A DNA stretch of 64,000 nt. Source: Pseudomonadota bacterium. GTDB taxonomy: Bacteria; Pseudomonadota; Gammaproteobacteria; Steroidobacterales; Steroidobacteraceae. Positions 51,808-61,120 of this stretch are shown in pieces (positions within the stretch are counted from its first letter, which is position 1; each line of letters opens with the position of its first letter). The DNA lies in NCBI GenBank assembly GCA_016703895.1, contig JADJBE010000001.1, positions 807,501 to 871,500 of the forward strand, given 5' to 3'. The translations under genes and the position numbers were made by a program. The notes beneath the pieces were generated by a model. That model did not search any database, was not told the DNA's origin, and saw nothing but the letters and a program-made list of their open reading frames with translations.

Positions 51808-53984
51808 CGAGCGGCTTCCAGATTGGCGTACTGAAGCATCAGCCACTTGGTGCCCTGGCGCTCGAAATTCACCTGGACCCGGGCGCTCGGCCCCTGGCCC
51901 TCGACATCGAGCACGACGCCGTCACCAAACTTCGCATGCCGCACGCGTGCGCCGAGACGCACCCCCCCGTTGGCAGCCGCATCCTCGACCGGTGGTTTGA
52001 AGCGTCCGGCGGCCACCGGCCGGGATACTTGCACTCGCGGTCGGATCTCTTCTAATAACTCTTCCGGGATCTCCTGGATGAAGCGCGAGGCTTGGCAGTA
52101 GTTATCCTGACCGTGCAGGCGGCGCTGTTCGGCGTAGGTCAGAAACAACTGGCGCATCGCGCGGGTGGCGCCAACATAGCAAAGGCGGCGTTCTTCCTCG
52201 ACGCCATCCAGGTCGTTGAGCGAGCGCTGATGCGGGAACAAGCCATCCTCCAGGCCGCATAGAAAGACGACCGGAAACTCTAGTCCCTTGGCGGTATGCA
52301 GCGTCATCATCTGGATGCAGTCCTCCCAGGCCTCCGCTTGGCCCTCGCCGGACTCGAGCGCCGCGTGGGCGAGGAAGGCCTCGAGCGGTGGTAGCTGTAT
52401 GTCTTCCGCAGCAGCGCCTTCCGGCTCGAAGCCGCGTGCCGCCGAGACCAGCTCTAATAAGTTCTCGACGCGCGCTTCGCCCCGATCCGCCTTGTCCTTG
52501 CGATGATGGTCAAGCAGCCCGCTGGCGTTCAGCACATGGTCCACTTGTTCGTGCAACGGCAGGTCGGCGATCTCTTGTCGCAGCCGCATGATGAGCTGCA
52601 GAAAGCCCGACAGCGCAGTTTGCGCACGTGCCGCCAGTGAGCCATCGGTGAGGCTGGCGGCCGCGGCGCGCCACAACGACGAGCCAGCACCGCGTGCTGC
52701 TGCACGGATATCCTCGAGACTCTTGGCGCCGATACCGCGGGTTGGCAGATTCACGATGCGTTCGAATGAGGTGTCGTCGTCGTGATTCGTCGTTAGTCGC
52801 AAGTACGCCAACGCGTCCTTGATTTCGGCGCGTTCGAAGAATCGCAGACCGCCATAGACTTTGTAGGGAATACGCGAGGCGAGAAACACTTCCTCGAACA
52901 CGCGTGATTGCGCATTGGAGCGGTACAGGATCGCGATGTCACGTCTTGCGCCGCCCTGCGCTACCCAGTCACGGATGCGCTGCAGCACGAACTCCGCTTC
53001 GTCGCGCTCATTGAAAGCGGCGTACAGGCGGATGGGTTCACCCTCGGCGCCACTCGTCCAGAGATTCTTGCCCAGCCGACCGGAGTTGTTAGCAATCAAG
53101 GCGTTGGCGGCCGCCAGGATATTACCGCTCGAGCGGTAGTTCTGCTCCAGCCGGAACAGTTCGGCGCGCGGAAAATCCTTGGTGAACTGCTGCAGGTTCT
53201 CGACCCGCGCACCACGCCAGCGGTAGATGGACTGGTCGTCATCGCCGACGACGAACGGCGCCCCGTCCTTGCCGGCCAACAGCTGCGTCCACGCATATTG
53301 AATCGCGTTAGTGTCCTGGAATTCGTCGATCAGGACGTGCCGGAACCGCTGTCGATAGTGTTGCAGCAGTTCCGGGTTGTCACGCCAGAGCTCATAGGCC
53401 CGTAGCAGCAGCTCGGCGAAATCGACTACCCCAGAGCGCTCACATTGCTGCTCGTAATCGGCGTACAGCTTGACCAACTGACGGCGGGTTGGGTCGTCGC
53501 CAACTTTCATCGTCGCCGGTCGATGGCCCTCATCTTTATTCGAATTGATGAACCACTGGATCTCGCGCGGTACCCAGCGCGCCTCATCGAGGTTCTGTGC
53601 CTTGACGATCTTGCGGATGAGTCGCAACTGATCCTCTGAGTCGAGGATCTGGAAGCTCTGCGGCAGCCGCGCTTCGCGCCAGTGCAGACGGAGCAATCGA
53701 TGTGCAATGCCGTGAAAGGTGCCGACCCACATCGCCGCGCCCGGAATTCCGAGCAGCCCTTCGATGCGCGCCCGCATTTCTGCCGCGGCCTTATTGGTGA
53801 ACGTGACCGCCATGATCGAGTGCGGAGACGCGCCCTCAGTCTGGATCAGCCAGCCGATCCGGTGCGTGAGAACGCGGGTTTTGCCGCTGCCCGCGCCGGC
53901 CAAGACCAAGACCGGGCCGACGGGCGCGGTGACCGCCGCTCGCTGGGCGTCGTTGAGCGGATTCAGAAGTGAGGAGACATCCAT
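51804..53984 (-). CDS. uvrD: DNA helicase II
   Basis: A 726-residue SF1A helicase: LAGAGSGKTRVLTHRI (Walker A), VTFTNKAAAEMRARI, LIDEFQDTNAIQY, GDDDQSIYRWRGA (motif III), FRLEQNYRSS (motif IV), MTLHTAKGLEFPVVFL (motif V) and RRLCYVGATRAMRQLFLTYA (motif VI). UvrD works in mismatch and nucleotide excision repair. It is full length and intact. It overlaps pyrF by 4 bases. Confidence 0.97.
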   Translation of the reverse strand: MDVSSLLNPLNDAQRAAVTAPVGPVLVLAGAGSGKTRVLTHRIGWLIQTEGASPHSIMAVTFTNKAAAEMRARIEGLLGIPGAAMWVGTFHGIAHRLLRLHWREARLPQSFQILDSEDQLRLIRKIVKAQNLDEARWVPREIQWFINSNKDEGHRPATMKVGDDPTRRQLVKLYADYEQQCERSGVVDFAELLLRAYELWRDNPELLQHYRQRFRHVLIDEFQDTNAIQYAWTQLLAGKDGAPFVVGDDDQSIYRWRGARVENLQQFTKDFPRAELFRLEQNYRSSGNILAAANALIANNSGRLGKNLWTSGAEGEPIRLYAAFNERDEAEFVLQRIRDWVAQGGARRDIAILYRSNAQSRVFEEVFLASRIPYKVYGGLRFFERAEIKDALAYLRLTTNHDDDTSFERIVNLPTRGIGAKSLEDIRAAARGAGSSLWRAAAASLTDGSLAARAQTALSGFLQLIMRLRQEIADLPLHEQVDHVLNASGLLDHHRKDKADRGEARVENLLELVSAARGFEPEGAAAEDIQLPPLEAFLAHAALESGEGQAEAWEDCIQMMTLHTAKGLEFPVVFLCGLEDGLFPHQRSLNDLDGVEEERRLCYVGATRAMRQLFLTYAEQRRLHGQDNYCQASRFIQEIPEELLEEIRPRVQVSRPVAAGRFKPPVEDAAANGGVRLGARVRHAKFGDGVVLDVEGQGPSARVQVNFERQGTKWLMLQYANLEAAR

Positions 53985-54062
53985 GAGGCGGCGAAGTGTA
54001 GCAGCGCTGCGTCGCCGCTCGCGCTCAAGAAATCTCTTTGTGCAGCATCAATTCATACAGTA

Positions 54063-55145
54063 TCAAACGGGCGGATCGTCGCCAATGGCCAGCATTTCAT
54101 CTGCATACGTGATCAGCGCGGTGACCAGCGTCAGAAACACAGGTCCCACAATAATACCAATGACGCCAAACGCGGCGACACCGCCCACGACACCGACGAA
54201 CACCACGAGCGTCGACACCGGGCCGCTGCGCGAGATCAGCATGGGCCGCAGAAAGTTGTCGGACACCGAGACCAGCACGCCCCAGATGAGCAGGAATATG
54301 GCGGCACCCCAGCGTTGCGCGAACGCCAGATAGGCTACCGCGGGTACCCAGACGATGGCGGTGCCCCCGGCAGGCAGCAGCGCCATGACCGCAGCGAGCA
54401 CGCCGAACACGACCGGCGACGGCAGTCCAGCAAATGCAAATCCGATCCCGACTAACAACCCCTGCAGGATCGCAGTGAGCCCCGTGCCGTAGACGACAGC
54501 GCGGGTGACGTTGGCGAGATGCTGCACGAGTGGATCGCGCCGCGCCGGCGACAATGGCACCAGGCGGATGACACGCTTAAACATGCGCTCGCCGTCGCGC
54601 AACAGAAAGAACAGCAGGAACAGCATGAGGAAAAAGCCGACCACAGAGGCGAGTGCACCCAACACCAGATTGCCGCTCGCCGCCGCCAAGGGGCGCAAGA
54701 TCGACTGCACTGCGTCGCCCAGCCAGCCCTGAATCTGCTCTGCTGTAATCGGTACCAACTCGCGTACATAGCGCGCCACGGGGCCGACCACGGGGTAGCT
54801 CTCCCAGTTATCGAACATCGAGCGGTCGAACTGCAGGCCGCCCTTCTGCAGCTTCAGGATCAGGGTGCGAACCTGCTGTGCGAATACGGTGCCTAGAATC
54901 GCCAGCGGCGCCAACACCAATAGCGGCATCAAGGCCGTGATGATGCCCGCCGCAAGACTCTCGCGGCCGTGCAGCCGGTGGCTTAGCCGCATTTGAACCG
55001 GATAGGCGATGAAGGCGAAGAAGGCCGCCCACGTGAGCGCCCCCCAAAAAGGTTCCAGCACCCGCATGAGCCCATAGCCAACGAGTGCCATCGCCAGCAC
55101 CGCGAATGACTTGCGGTAAAACGCCGAACTGAAGTCCGTGGCCAT
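54063..55145 (-). CDS. AI-2E family transporter (PerM-like)
   Basis: A 360-residue inner-membrane protein with about eight helices: WGALTWAAFFAFIAYPVQMR at the start, the conserved VSDNFLRPMLISRSGPVSTL near the end, and FGVIGIIVGPVFLTLVTALI. Members of this family are annotated as AI-2 exporters or permeases, and some are Na+/H+ antiporters, so the substrate is not certain. ATG 55145 was chosen to give the first helix at the N-terminus; it overlaps the region upstream of the divergent VOC gene. Confidence 0.85.
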   Translation of the reverse strand: MATDFSSAFYRKSFAVLAMALVGYGLMRVLEPFWGALTWAAFFAFIAYPVQMRLSHRLHGRESLAAGIITALMPLLVLAPLAILGTVFAQQVRTLILKLQKGGLQFDRSMFDNWESYPVVGPVARYVRELVPITAEQIQGWLGDAVQSILRPLAAASGNLVLGALASVVGFFLMLFLLFFLLRDGERMFKRVIRLVPLSPARRDPLVQHLANVTRAVVYGTGLTAILQGLLVGIGFAFAGLPSPVVFGVLAAVMALLPAGGTAIVWVPAVAYLAFAQRWGAAIFLLIWGVLVSVSDNFLRPMLISRSGPVSTLVVFVGVVGGVAAFGVIGIIVGPVFLTLVTALITYADEMLAIGDDPPV

Positions 55146-55170
55146 AGCAACAATGCTAACATCGGCAGCT

Positions 55171-56235
55171 ATGCTTCTGTCCACGGTGAAGACGTTTGTC
55201 AGGGGCCTGCGAGCACTTCCGCGGGCGAGTGTTTGGCTGTGCGCGCTGGTCCTGCTTGCCGTGCCACTCAGCACTACGGTTCGTGCCGAGGAGTTTGCGA
55301 TGCCACAGCCCGCCAGTCGTGCCTACGCGTATGTCGTTGTCAGTGTCGCGGATATCGAGCAGGCGATCGGTATGTGGGTGCACCGCTTTGGTATGCAGAT
55401 CGTCACGCGGCGCACAGGCACCGACCCGGGGCTGGCGCAACTCTGGGGTCTTGAGCCCGATGCCATTATCGATCAGGCGTTGCTACTGACGCCAGGAGCT
55501 ACCGAGGGTGGCATCCACCTCGTTCGTTTCAAGCTGCCTGGAGAGGCGGTCCGTGCCAACGCGCGGCCCACAGATCTAGTTCCCAAGAGCATCGACGTTG
55601 TGGTGCGCGACATCGGTGCACGCTATGCGGAACTCACCGCTGCCGGATTCCAGTTTCGCTCGGAGCCACATCGGCTCGAAGCCAATGGCCTCGTTTTTCA
55701 TGAGACGCATCTGCCGAGCCATGACGGCCTCAATGTCGTGCTACTCGAGATCGAAGGTGAGACAGCGCTAACGAGTCCGCCAGGCTATGGCGTTGCGCCC
55801 CAGATCGTGGTCACCACGCCAGACAACATCGCCGAAAAGGTTTTCTTCGAGAGCGTGCTCAATCTGGTTGAGGCGTCGTACAATCGCTTCAGCGGCCCCG
55901 AGATTGAGAAGACCGTGGGGCTACCTTCCGGTGCCGGGCTCGATATCCGGATCCTCGGAGATCCGGCGAGTCCTTACGGGCGTCTCGAGCTCGTGCAGTA
56001 CGAAGGGGTCAAGAGCAGCAACCTTTATCCGCGTACGGCACCGCCCGCCCGCGGCATGCTGAGCGTCACGTACTTCGTGCCCGATCTTGAGCCCATTCTG
56101 GCTCGCGGCGCCGCCTACGGAATTCGCGACGCTGGGCGAGTGACCACTATTCTCGGCAGCGGCCGCATGGCACAACTAACGAGTCCTGCGGGTCTCAGGA
56201 TCGATTTGTTGGAGCGGGCAGCGAACGGAGAATAA
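55171..56235 (+). CDS. exported two-domain VOC (glyoxalase-fold) protein
   Basis: A 354-residue protein with a signal-like N-terminus (VWLCALVLLAVPLSTTVRA) and two vicinal-oxygen-chelate domains: one with YVVVSVADIEQAIGMWVHRF (about residues 60-185) and one around QIVVTTPDNIAEKVFFESVL (200-350). It could be a dioxygenase or lyase acting outside the cytoplasm. It resembles the two-domain VOC protein at 62764 in layout. ATG 55171 gives the signal at the start, but 55138 is in frame. It is 3 bases before the GST gene. Confidence 0.72.
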   Translation: MLLSTVKTFVRGLRALPRASVWLCALVLLAVPLSTTVRAEEFAMPQPASRAYAYVVVSVADIEQAIGMWVHRFGMQIVTRRTGTDPGLAQLWGLEPDAIIDQALLLTPGATEGGIHLVRFKLPGEAVRANARPTDLVPKSIDVVVRDIGARYAELTAAGFQFRSEPHRLEANGLVFHETHLPSHDGLNVVLLEIEGETALTSPPGYGVAPQIVVTTPDNIAEKVFFESVLNLVEASYNRFSGPEIEKTVGLPSGAGLDIRILGDPASPYGRLELVQYEGVKSSNLYPRTAPPARGMLSVTYFVPDLEPILARGAAYGIRDAGRVTTILGSGRMAQLTSPAGLRIDLLERAANGE

Positions 56236-56238
56236 GTA

Positions 56239-56847
56239 ATGCGTCTCTATGACAGCCTGGAGTCCGGCAATTGCTACAAGGTCCGGCTGTTGCTCGCGCA
56301 GTTGAGCCGGCCCTATCAGCTCATCGAGATCAATACCGACCGTGGCGAATCTCGTACGCCGGAGTTTCTTGCCAAGAACCCCAACGGCCGCGTGCCGTTG
56401 CTCGAGACCGACGACGGTGTCTTCCTCGCCGAGTCGAACGCGATTCTCTGGTACTTAGCCGAGGCGACAGAGCTCATCCCAACCTCGGCGATCGGCCGCG
56501 CACAAGTGTTGCAGTGGATGCTGTTCGAGCAGTACAGCCATGAGCCTTATGTGGCGGTGGCGCGCTATATCATGCGTCATCTGGCTGACAATCACCCGCG
56601 CCGTGCGGAGCTGCCGGAGCGACGCAAGCAAGGTCTGGCGGCCTTCAGCGTGATGGAGACCCACCTGCAATCGCGGCGCTTCTTTGTCGACGAGACTTAC
56701 TCAGTCGCCGATATTGCTTTGTACGCCTACTCGCATGTTGCCGATCAAGGGGGCTTCGACTTGGCCGCATTTCCAGCCGTGCGACATTGGTTGGAGCGCG
56801 TTGCGTCACAACCGAATTACATTGCGATTACGGATAAGCCTGGTTGA
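56239..56847 (+). CDS. glutathione S-transferase
   Basis: A 202-residue GST. The N-terminal thioredoxin fold has MRLYDSLESGNCYKVRLLLA, NPNGRVPLLETDDGVFLAES (the cis-Pro and ES glutathione-contact Ser), and the all-helical C-terminal domain has FFVDETYSVADIALYAYSH. Linked to the VOC protein 3 bases upstream, which suggests joint detoxification of a reactive substrate. Intact. Confidence 0.93.
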   Translation: MRLYDSLESGNCYKVRLLLAQLSRPYQLIEINTDRGESRTPEFLAKNPNGRVPLLETDDGVFLAESNAILWYLAEATELIPTSAIGRAQVLQWMLFEQYSHEPYVAVARYIMRHLADNHPRRAELPERRKQGLAAFSVMETHLQSRRFFVDETYSVADIALYAYSHVADQGGFDLAAFPAVRHWLERVASQPNYIAITDKPG

Positions 56848-56849
56848 TG

Positions 56850-57062
56850 GTCGCGACGAGCTAAGGGTTGCTTACCCAGCGAACGCGGGTCGAGCGCGCT
56901 TCGAAAATCGCTGCCGCGATTTTCGGCGGTCCCGCATCCGGGCGCGAGGCGCATCTTCCCCCGGCGAAGAGGCTAATATATGGCAGGAACAGGAGCGCCC
57001 CGCGCCCGGAATGCGGCGCTCTCTACGCGTTCGCGGGGTCGGTAACCCTTAGTTTGTCGCGC
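56850..57062 (+). repeat. three-way-junction repeat element, copy 3
   Basis: A 213-base element immediately after the GST stop, in the same orientation as copy 1. Terminal arms of about 37 bases (56850-56887 with 57026-57062) are imperfectly complementary. The inner hairpin is a perfect 10-base-pair stem with a 4-base loop (56902-56911 with 56916-56925), and the third stem pairs 56934-56952 with 56995-57014. The stem sequences are unrelated to copies 1 and 2, whereas GCGCGCTTCG, GGAGCGCC and TGCGGCGC are kept. It is the most diverged copy. Confidence 0.75.
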
Positions 57063-57066
57063 ACAC

Positions 57067-57858
57067 CTACCAGGTGTTGCGCAGCTCGCGGAGTTTCAGA
57101 AACACCGTCTGAGCGTCAGGGTGTTCGTTGAGGTCGGGGAAGCGTTCGCGTAGCCGCGCGATGATCGTGGGGTTTTGTAGTCGGAAGAATGTGTTGATGC
57201 GTTTCTCGTCGCCGAGGGTTGTCAAGGGCGTATCTGCTGCACTTTGCTGCGCTGCGTCGGCCTGCCAAGCCGCGGCATCCAAATTGTCTGGCTCTCGATC
57301 GAGTGTAAAAGCAAGGTTGTTAGAGAGATACTCGTGTCCCGGATAGATCCGCGTGCGGTCGGGTAGTTGTGCGAGTTGCTCAGCGAACGTTGCGTATAAC
57401 AACTCAGGCTGGCCGCCGTTGTGGCAGTTGCCGGCGCCGGCGTTGAACAGCGTGTCGCCGCAAAACAGCGCCGGTTCGTCGCCATGCGCGAGCAGGCAGA
57501 TGTGCGCCTTGGTGTGACCGGGCGTATCGAGGCACTCCAGTTCCACGGTGTGGCCGACTCGCACGACATCGCCTTTGCCGAGGCCGACGTCGACACCACC
57601 AATTCGAGTGGCGGCACCGGCGTGCGCCAGCACCCGCGCGCCCGTGGCATTGACCAGGCCGGCATTGCCACCAGTGTGATCACGGTGTTCGTGCGTGTTG
57701 AGTATCTGCGTGATCTCGAAGCCATGTTCGCGGGCGGTATCGAGGCAGACCTGCCAGTCGAGCGGATCGATCGCGAGCGCCTCGCCGGATTCGGGGCAGG
57801 CGATCAGGTAGTGGAAGTTGCGGTAGGCGTTGTCGGGCCAGATTCGTTCGATGATCAT
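57067..57858 (-). CDS. gloB: hydroxyacylglutathione hydrolase (glyoxalase II)
   Basis: A 263-residue metallo-beta-lactamase-fold enzyme with THEHRDHTGGN (the HxHxDH zinc site), DTPGHTKAHICL, FCGDTLFNAGAGNC and the C-terminal GHEYLSNNLAF of glyoxalase II. It hydrolyses S-lactoylglutathione in methylglyoxal detoxification, consistent with the GST and VOC genes next to it. The stop lies 5 bases from repeat copy 3. Confidence 0.93.
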   Translation of the reverse strand: MIIERIWPDNAYRNFHYLIACPESGEALAIDPLDWQVCLDTAREHGFEITQILNTHEHRDHTGGNAGLVNATGARVLAHAGAATRIGGVDVGLGKGDVVRVGHTVELECLDTPGHTKAHICLLAHGDEPALFCGDTLFNAGAGNCHNGGQPELLYATFAEQLAQLPDRTRIYPGHEYLSNNLAFTLDREPDNLDAAAWQADAAQQSAADTPLTTLGDEKRINTFFRLQNPTIIARLRERFPDLNEHPDAQTVFLKLRELRNTW

Positions 57859-57895
57859 GCGGGCGAGGATAGCCCGGTTTCATTATCATTGAGTC

Positions 57896-58543
57896 ATGCA
57901 AGTGCATGTCGTGCCGGTCACCGCGTTCCAACAAAACTGTTCTGTAATCTGGTGCGATGCAACGCGGCAGGCGGCGGTGGTCGATCCCGGCGGCGACTTG
58001 GAGCGGGTGCTGAGCGTGGTCGAAGATAATGATCTCGAGTTGCAGAAGATCCTCCTGACGCACGCTCACATCGACCATGCTGGCGCAGCGCGCGATCTTG
58101 CCGAACGGTTCCAGCTCCCGATCGAAGGGCCGCAACGCGAAGATGCATTCTGGATCGATCAGTTGCCGGCTCAAGGCGCCATGTTCGGCTTGCCTGCCGC
58201 GCGCAGCTTTACGCCGGATCGCTGGCTGGAACAGGGCGATGAGGTCACGGTCGGACAAGAACGTCTGCAGGTGTTGCATTGTCCCGGTCATACGCCCGGG
58301 CACGTGGTGTTCTTTCATCCCGAACAGCGCTTCGCAATCGTCGGTGACGTGTTGTTTCGCGGCTCGATCGGCCGCACTGATTTTCCGCGCGGCGATCACG
58401 ATCAGCTTGTCCGGTCCATCCGTGAGCGCTTGTTTCCGTTGGGGGATGATGTCCGATTTCTGCCGGGGCACGGACCCATGTCTACTTTTGGCGAGGAACG
58501 GCGCAGCAATCCATTCGTCGGTGATCGGTTGTTTGCTAACTAG
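57896..58543 (+). CDS. metallo-beta-lactamase-fold hydrolase, YcbL-like
   Basis: A 215-residue protein with FQQNCSVIWCD at the N-terminus, LLTHAHIDHAGAARDLAE (zinc motif HxHxDH), CPGHTPGHVVFFHP and VGDVLFRGSIGRTDFP. YcbL-type enzymes have weak glyoxalase II activity and uncertain roles. It is divergent from gloB, with only 37 bases between the starts. Confidence 0.9.
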   Translation: MQVHVVPVTAFQQNCSVIWCDATRQAAVVDPGGDLERVLSVVEDNDLELQKILLTHAHIDHAGAARDLAERFQLPIEGPQREDAFWIDQLPAQGAMFGLPAARSFTPDRWLEQGDEVTVGQERLQVLHCPGHTPGHVVFFHPEQRFAIVGDVLFRGSIGRTDFPRGDHDQLVRSIRERLFPLGDDVRFLPGHGPMSTFGEERRSNPFVGDRLFAN

Positions 58544-58564
58544 TTGTTTTGAGGAGTGCCTGCT

Positions 58565-59077
58565 ATGCGCGTAATTGTCAGTCTATTGCTGGTCAGTGCA
58601 ATCATCCTGGCCGGTTGCGGCAAGAAGTCGGAGGATCTAGCGACCGAGAAAACGCTGGAAGCGGCGCTGGGCGGTGACGTTGATATCCAAGGCAGTGGCG
58701 CTGACGCGACATTGAGTGTCATGACCGACGATGGCGAGATGGTCTACGGCATTGGCGACTCGCCGCCTTTTCCCTCTAACTACCCCAGCGATGTCGTCGT
58801 ACTGCAGCATTCGCAGCTCGACACGGCGGTTTCGATGGGCGAAACCGTTGCGATTGGCTATCGCACCAAACAGTCCACTGTAGAGGCGTTCGACCGGCTC
58901 AAGTCCGAGATGTCAGGCAAGGGCTGGAAGGAAACTTTCAGTGAGCAGAACCGCGGCGGGCAGTCGATCCTGATGTTCCAAAAAGACGCGCGCACCATGC
59001 AGTATCAGTTTGATCCTGGCGAAGAAGAAGGAGTGCTCATGGTCATGCAGGCGCATTCGGCGCCAGAAAAAGAATAA
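58565..59077 (+). CDS. lipoprotein of unknown function
   Basis: A 170-residue lipoprotein: signal IVSLLLVSAIILAGC with the lipobox LAGC followed by KKSEDL. The mature part has a short acidic region and a folded C-terminal part (PPFPSNYPSDVVVLQHSQLD, and KSEMSGKGWKETFSEQ). No named family is recognised. ATG 58565 is chosen to begin the signal. It ends 1 base before the convergent cyoE. Confidence 0.8.
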   Translation: MRVIVSLLLVSAIILAGCGKKSEDLATEKTLEAALGGDVDIQGSGADATLSVMTDDGEMVYGIGDSPPFPSNYPSDVVVLQHSQLDTAVSMGETVAIGYRTKQSTVEAFDRLKSEMSGKGWKETFSEQNRGGQSILMFQKDARTMQYQFDPGEEEGVLMVMQAHSAPEKE

Positions 59078-59986
59078 CTAGAGTCGAAACAGGAAGTAGT
59101 GGTCGACCAGCAGGGCCACAAAGATCCAGGTCAGCCAGGTGATCGAAAAGCGAAACACTCGCATCGGCAACTCGACCCGCTGCGTGAGCTTGAGTGCCAG
59201 CGCGTAGTACAGAAACACAGCGTTCAGTACGACCGCGGCGAGCAGATAGATAACGCCACTCATGCCAGTCAGCACCGGCAGGACCGTGATCACGATAAGC
59301 AGGATCGTGTACAGCAGGATTTGTAGGCGCGTGAACTCGACGCCGTGGGTTACCGGCAGCATCGGAATGCCGGCGCGCGCGTATTCGTCCTTGCGAGCGA
59401 TCGCCAGCGCCCAGAAGTGCGGCGGGGTCCATGCAAAGATGATGAGAAACAGCAGCAGCGCGTTGGGGTCGATGCTGTTAGTCACAGCTGCCCAGCCGAG
59501 CACGGGTGGTGCCGCGCCGGCCGCGCCACCGATCACTATGTTTTGTGGTGTCGCGCGTTTGAGGAATGCAGTGTAGATCACCGCATAGCCAATCAACGAG
59601 GCGAACGTCAGCGCGGCAGTGAGCGTATTGACCAATGCCCACAGAATCAGCATCGAGGCACTGCCCAGTACTGCCGCAAATAACAGCGCGTTGCGGGCCG
59701 ACAGTTGACCGGTGGGCAACGGGCGCCCGCGCGTGCGCGACATTTGAATGTCGATGCGCTCATCCAGAACGTGATTGATCGTTGCCGCGCAGGCCGCTGC
59801 CAACGCGATACCGAGGTTGCCAAACAGGAGCGGCTCCAGCGATGGCCAACCGGGGCTTGCCAATAGAGTGCCTACGATCGAGGTGAACACGATCAGCATG
59901 ACGACCCTGGGCTTGGTCAGCTCATAGTAGCTGCGCCACGAGACGGTGGCGGCAGGCAGGCGCAGTGCGGGTTCGGGAGTGGACAC
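59078..59986 (-). CDS. cyoE: protoheme IX farnesyltransferase (heme O synthase)
   Basis: A 302-residue UbiA-family prenyltransferase with about eight to nine helices; the first motif NHVLDERIDIQMSRTRGRPL contains the conserved NxxxDxxxDxxxxRTxxRP prenyl-diphosphate site. It converts heme B to heme O. It follows ctaA, SCO-like and SURF1 genes on the minus strand, all needed to build an aa3-type cytochrome oxidase. The oxidase subunits are not in the window. Confidence 0.95.
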   Translation of the reverse strand: MSTPEPALRLPAATVSWRSYYELTKPRVVMLIVFTSIVGTLLASPGWPSLEPLLFGNLGIALAAACAATINHVLDERIDIQMSRTRGRPLPTGQLSARNALLFAAVLGSASMLILWALVNTLTAALTFASLIGYAVIYTAFLKRATPQNIVIGGAAGAAPPVLGWAAVTNSIDPNALLLFLIIFAWTPPHFWALAIARKDEYARAGIPMLPVTHGVEFTRLQILLYTILLIVITVLPVLTGMSGVIYLLAAVVLNAVFLYYALALKLTQRVELPMRVFRFSITWLTWIFVALLVDHYFLFRL

Positions 59987-60043
59987 GTAGGCTCGGACAG
60001 GGTGTTACAGGACGCGCAAGGTTAGCAGATCGTTGCTTCAGGC

Positions 60044-61105
60044 TCACGACCCTGCCGTAGGCGGCGGCATGTGCACGGGACGCAATGAGCGAGTCAGCGC
60101 GATGATCCCGATCAGCAGCAGTGCGGCGCCCGCGTTGTGCGCTGCCGCGAGCGTCAGTGGAAAAGTCTTCAGTACCATTGCCGTGGCAATCGTAATCTGT
60201 AAAACCAAGGCGGCGAGCACCAGCAGCGCGGCATTGCGGACCGCGGCGGATCCAAGCCGTATGGCAGCAAACGCGGCCAGGATCAGCAGGCAACTCGCCA
60301 CGATCGCGCCGAGCCGATGGGTGAAATGGATCGCTACCCTTGCCGGGTGGTCCAGCACACCACCGGCGTAGTTGATATCCAGCCCGCGCCACAATACGAA
60401 CGCGTCAGCATAGTCGGCTTCCGGCACCCACTCGTTCTGACATTTCGGCAAGTCCGGACAGGCCATGGCAGCGTAGTTAGTACTGGTCCAGCCGCCGAGC
60501 AGGATCTGCAGGATCAAAGCGGCAAATGCCAGCGCTGCGAAGCGCTGCGCTCGCCGCCATGCGGCGCTCGGTTGAGGTGCAAGTTGAGAGTCGGAACTCG
60601 CAATTGTGCCGACAGCAGTCCGCGCCCGGACCGTGAGCCACAGCCAGACCAATAATCCCAAGGTTGTCAGCCCGCCGATTAGGTGACCTGTGACGATCAA
60701 GGGTTTCAGGAGCCACGTCACGGTGAGCATGCCAAGCACACCCTGCATAACAACCACTGCGAGCATGAACGCGGCGAAAGGCAAGCTGACTACCCGCTCG
60801 CGACGCGCCGCATAGGCGAGTGCCGTGATGAGTACGATGATGAACCCCAAGGTCGTCGCGGCATAGCGATGGATCATCTCGATCCATGCTTTGCGGGATT
60901 CGAATGTTAAGCCCGGCCAGGCCGACTCTACGTTGGTGATATTGGCAGCTGCGCCCGCCGGTGTGAAATGCCCGTAACAACCGGGCCAGTCAGGGCAACC
61001 GAGGCCAGCATCCGCAAGGCGTGTATAGGCGCCGAGCACGACGACACCGAAACAGAGCACGATGCCGACCAGGGCCAGTCGCCGAATCCAAATGATATTG
61101 CGCAT
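60044..61105 (-). CDS. ctaA: heme A synthase
   Basis: A 353-residue CtaA/COX15 protein with eight helices. Heme-ligand His residues are in EMIHRYAATTLG and VTGHLIGGLTTLG in the first half, and in IHFTHRLGAIVA and LAAAHNAGAALLLI in the second half. It oxidises heme O to heme A. It lies 57 bases upstream of cyoE and 15 bases downstream of the SCO-like gene. Confidence 0.95.
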   Translation of the reverse strand: MRNIIWIRRLALVGIVLCFGVVVLGAYTRLADAGLGCPDWPGCYGHFTPAGAAANITNVESAWPGLTFESRKAWIEMIHRYAATTLGFIIVLITALAYAARRERVVSLPFAAFMLAVVVMQGVLGMLTVTWLLKPLIVTGHLIGGLTTLGLLVWLWLTVRARTAVGTIASSDSQLAPQPSAAWRRAQRFAALAFAALILQILLGGWTSTNYAAMACPDLPKCQNEWVPEADYADAFVLWRGLDINYAGGVLDHPARVAIHFTHRLGAIVASCLLILAAFAAIRLGSAAVRNAALLVLAALVLQITIATAMVLKTFPLTLAAAHNAGAALLLIGIIALTRSLRPVHMPPPTAGS

Positions 61106-61120
61106 CTAAACTATTTCCGG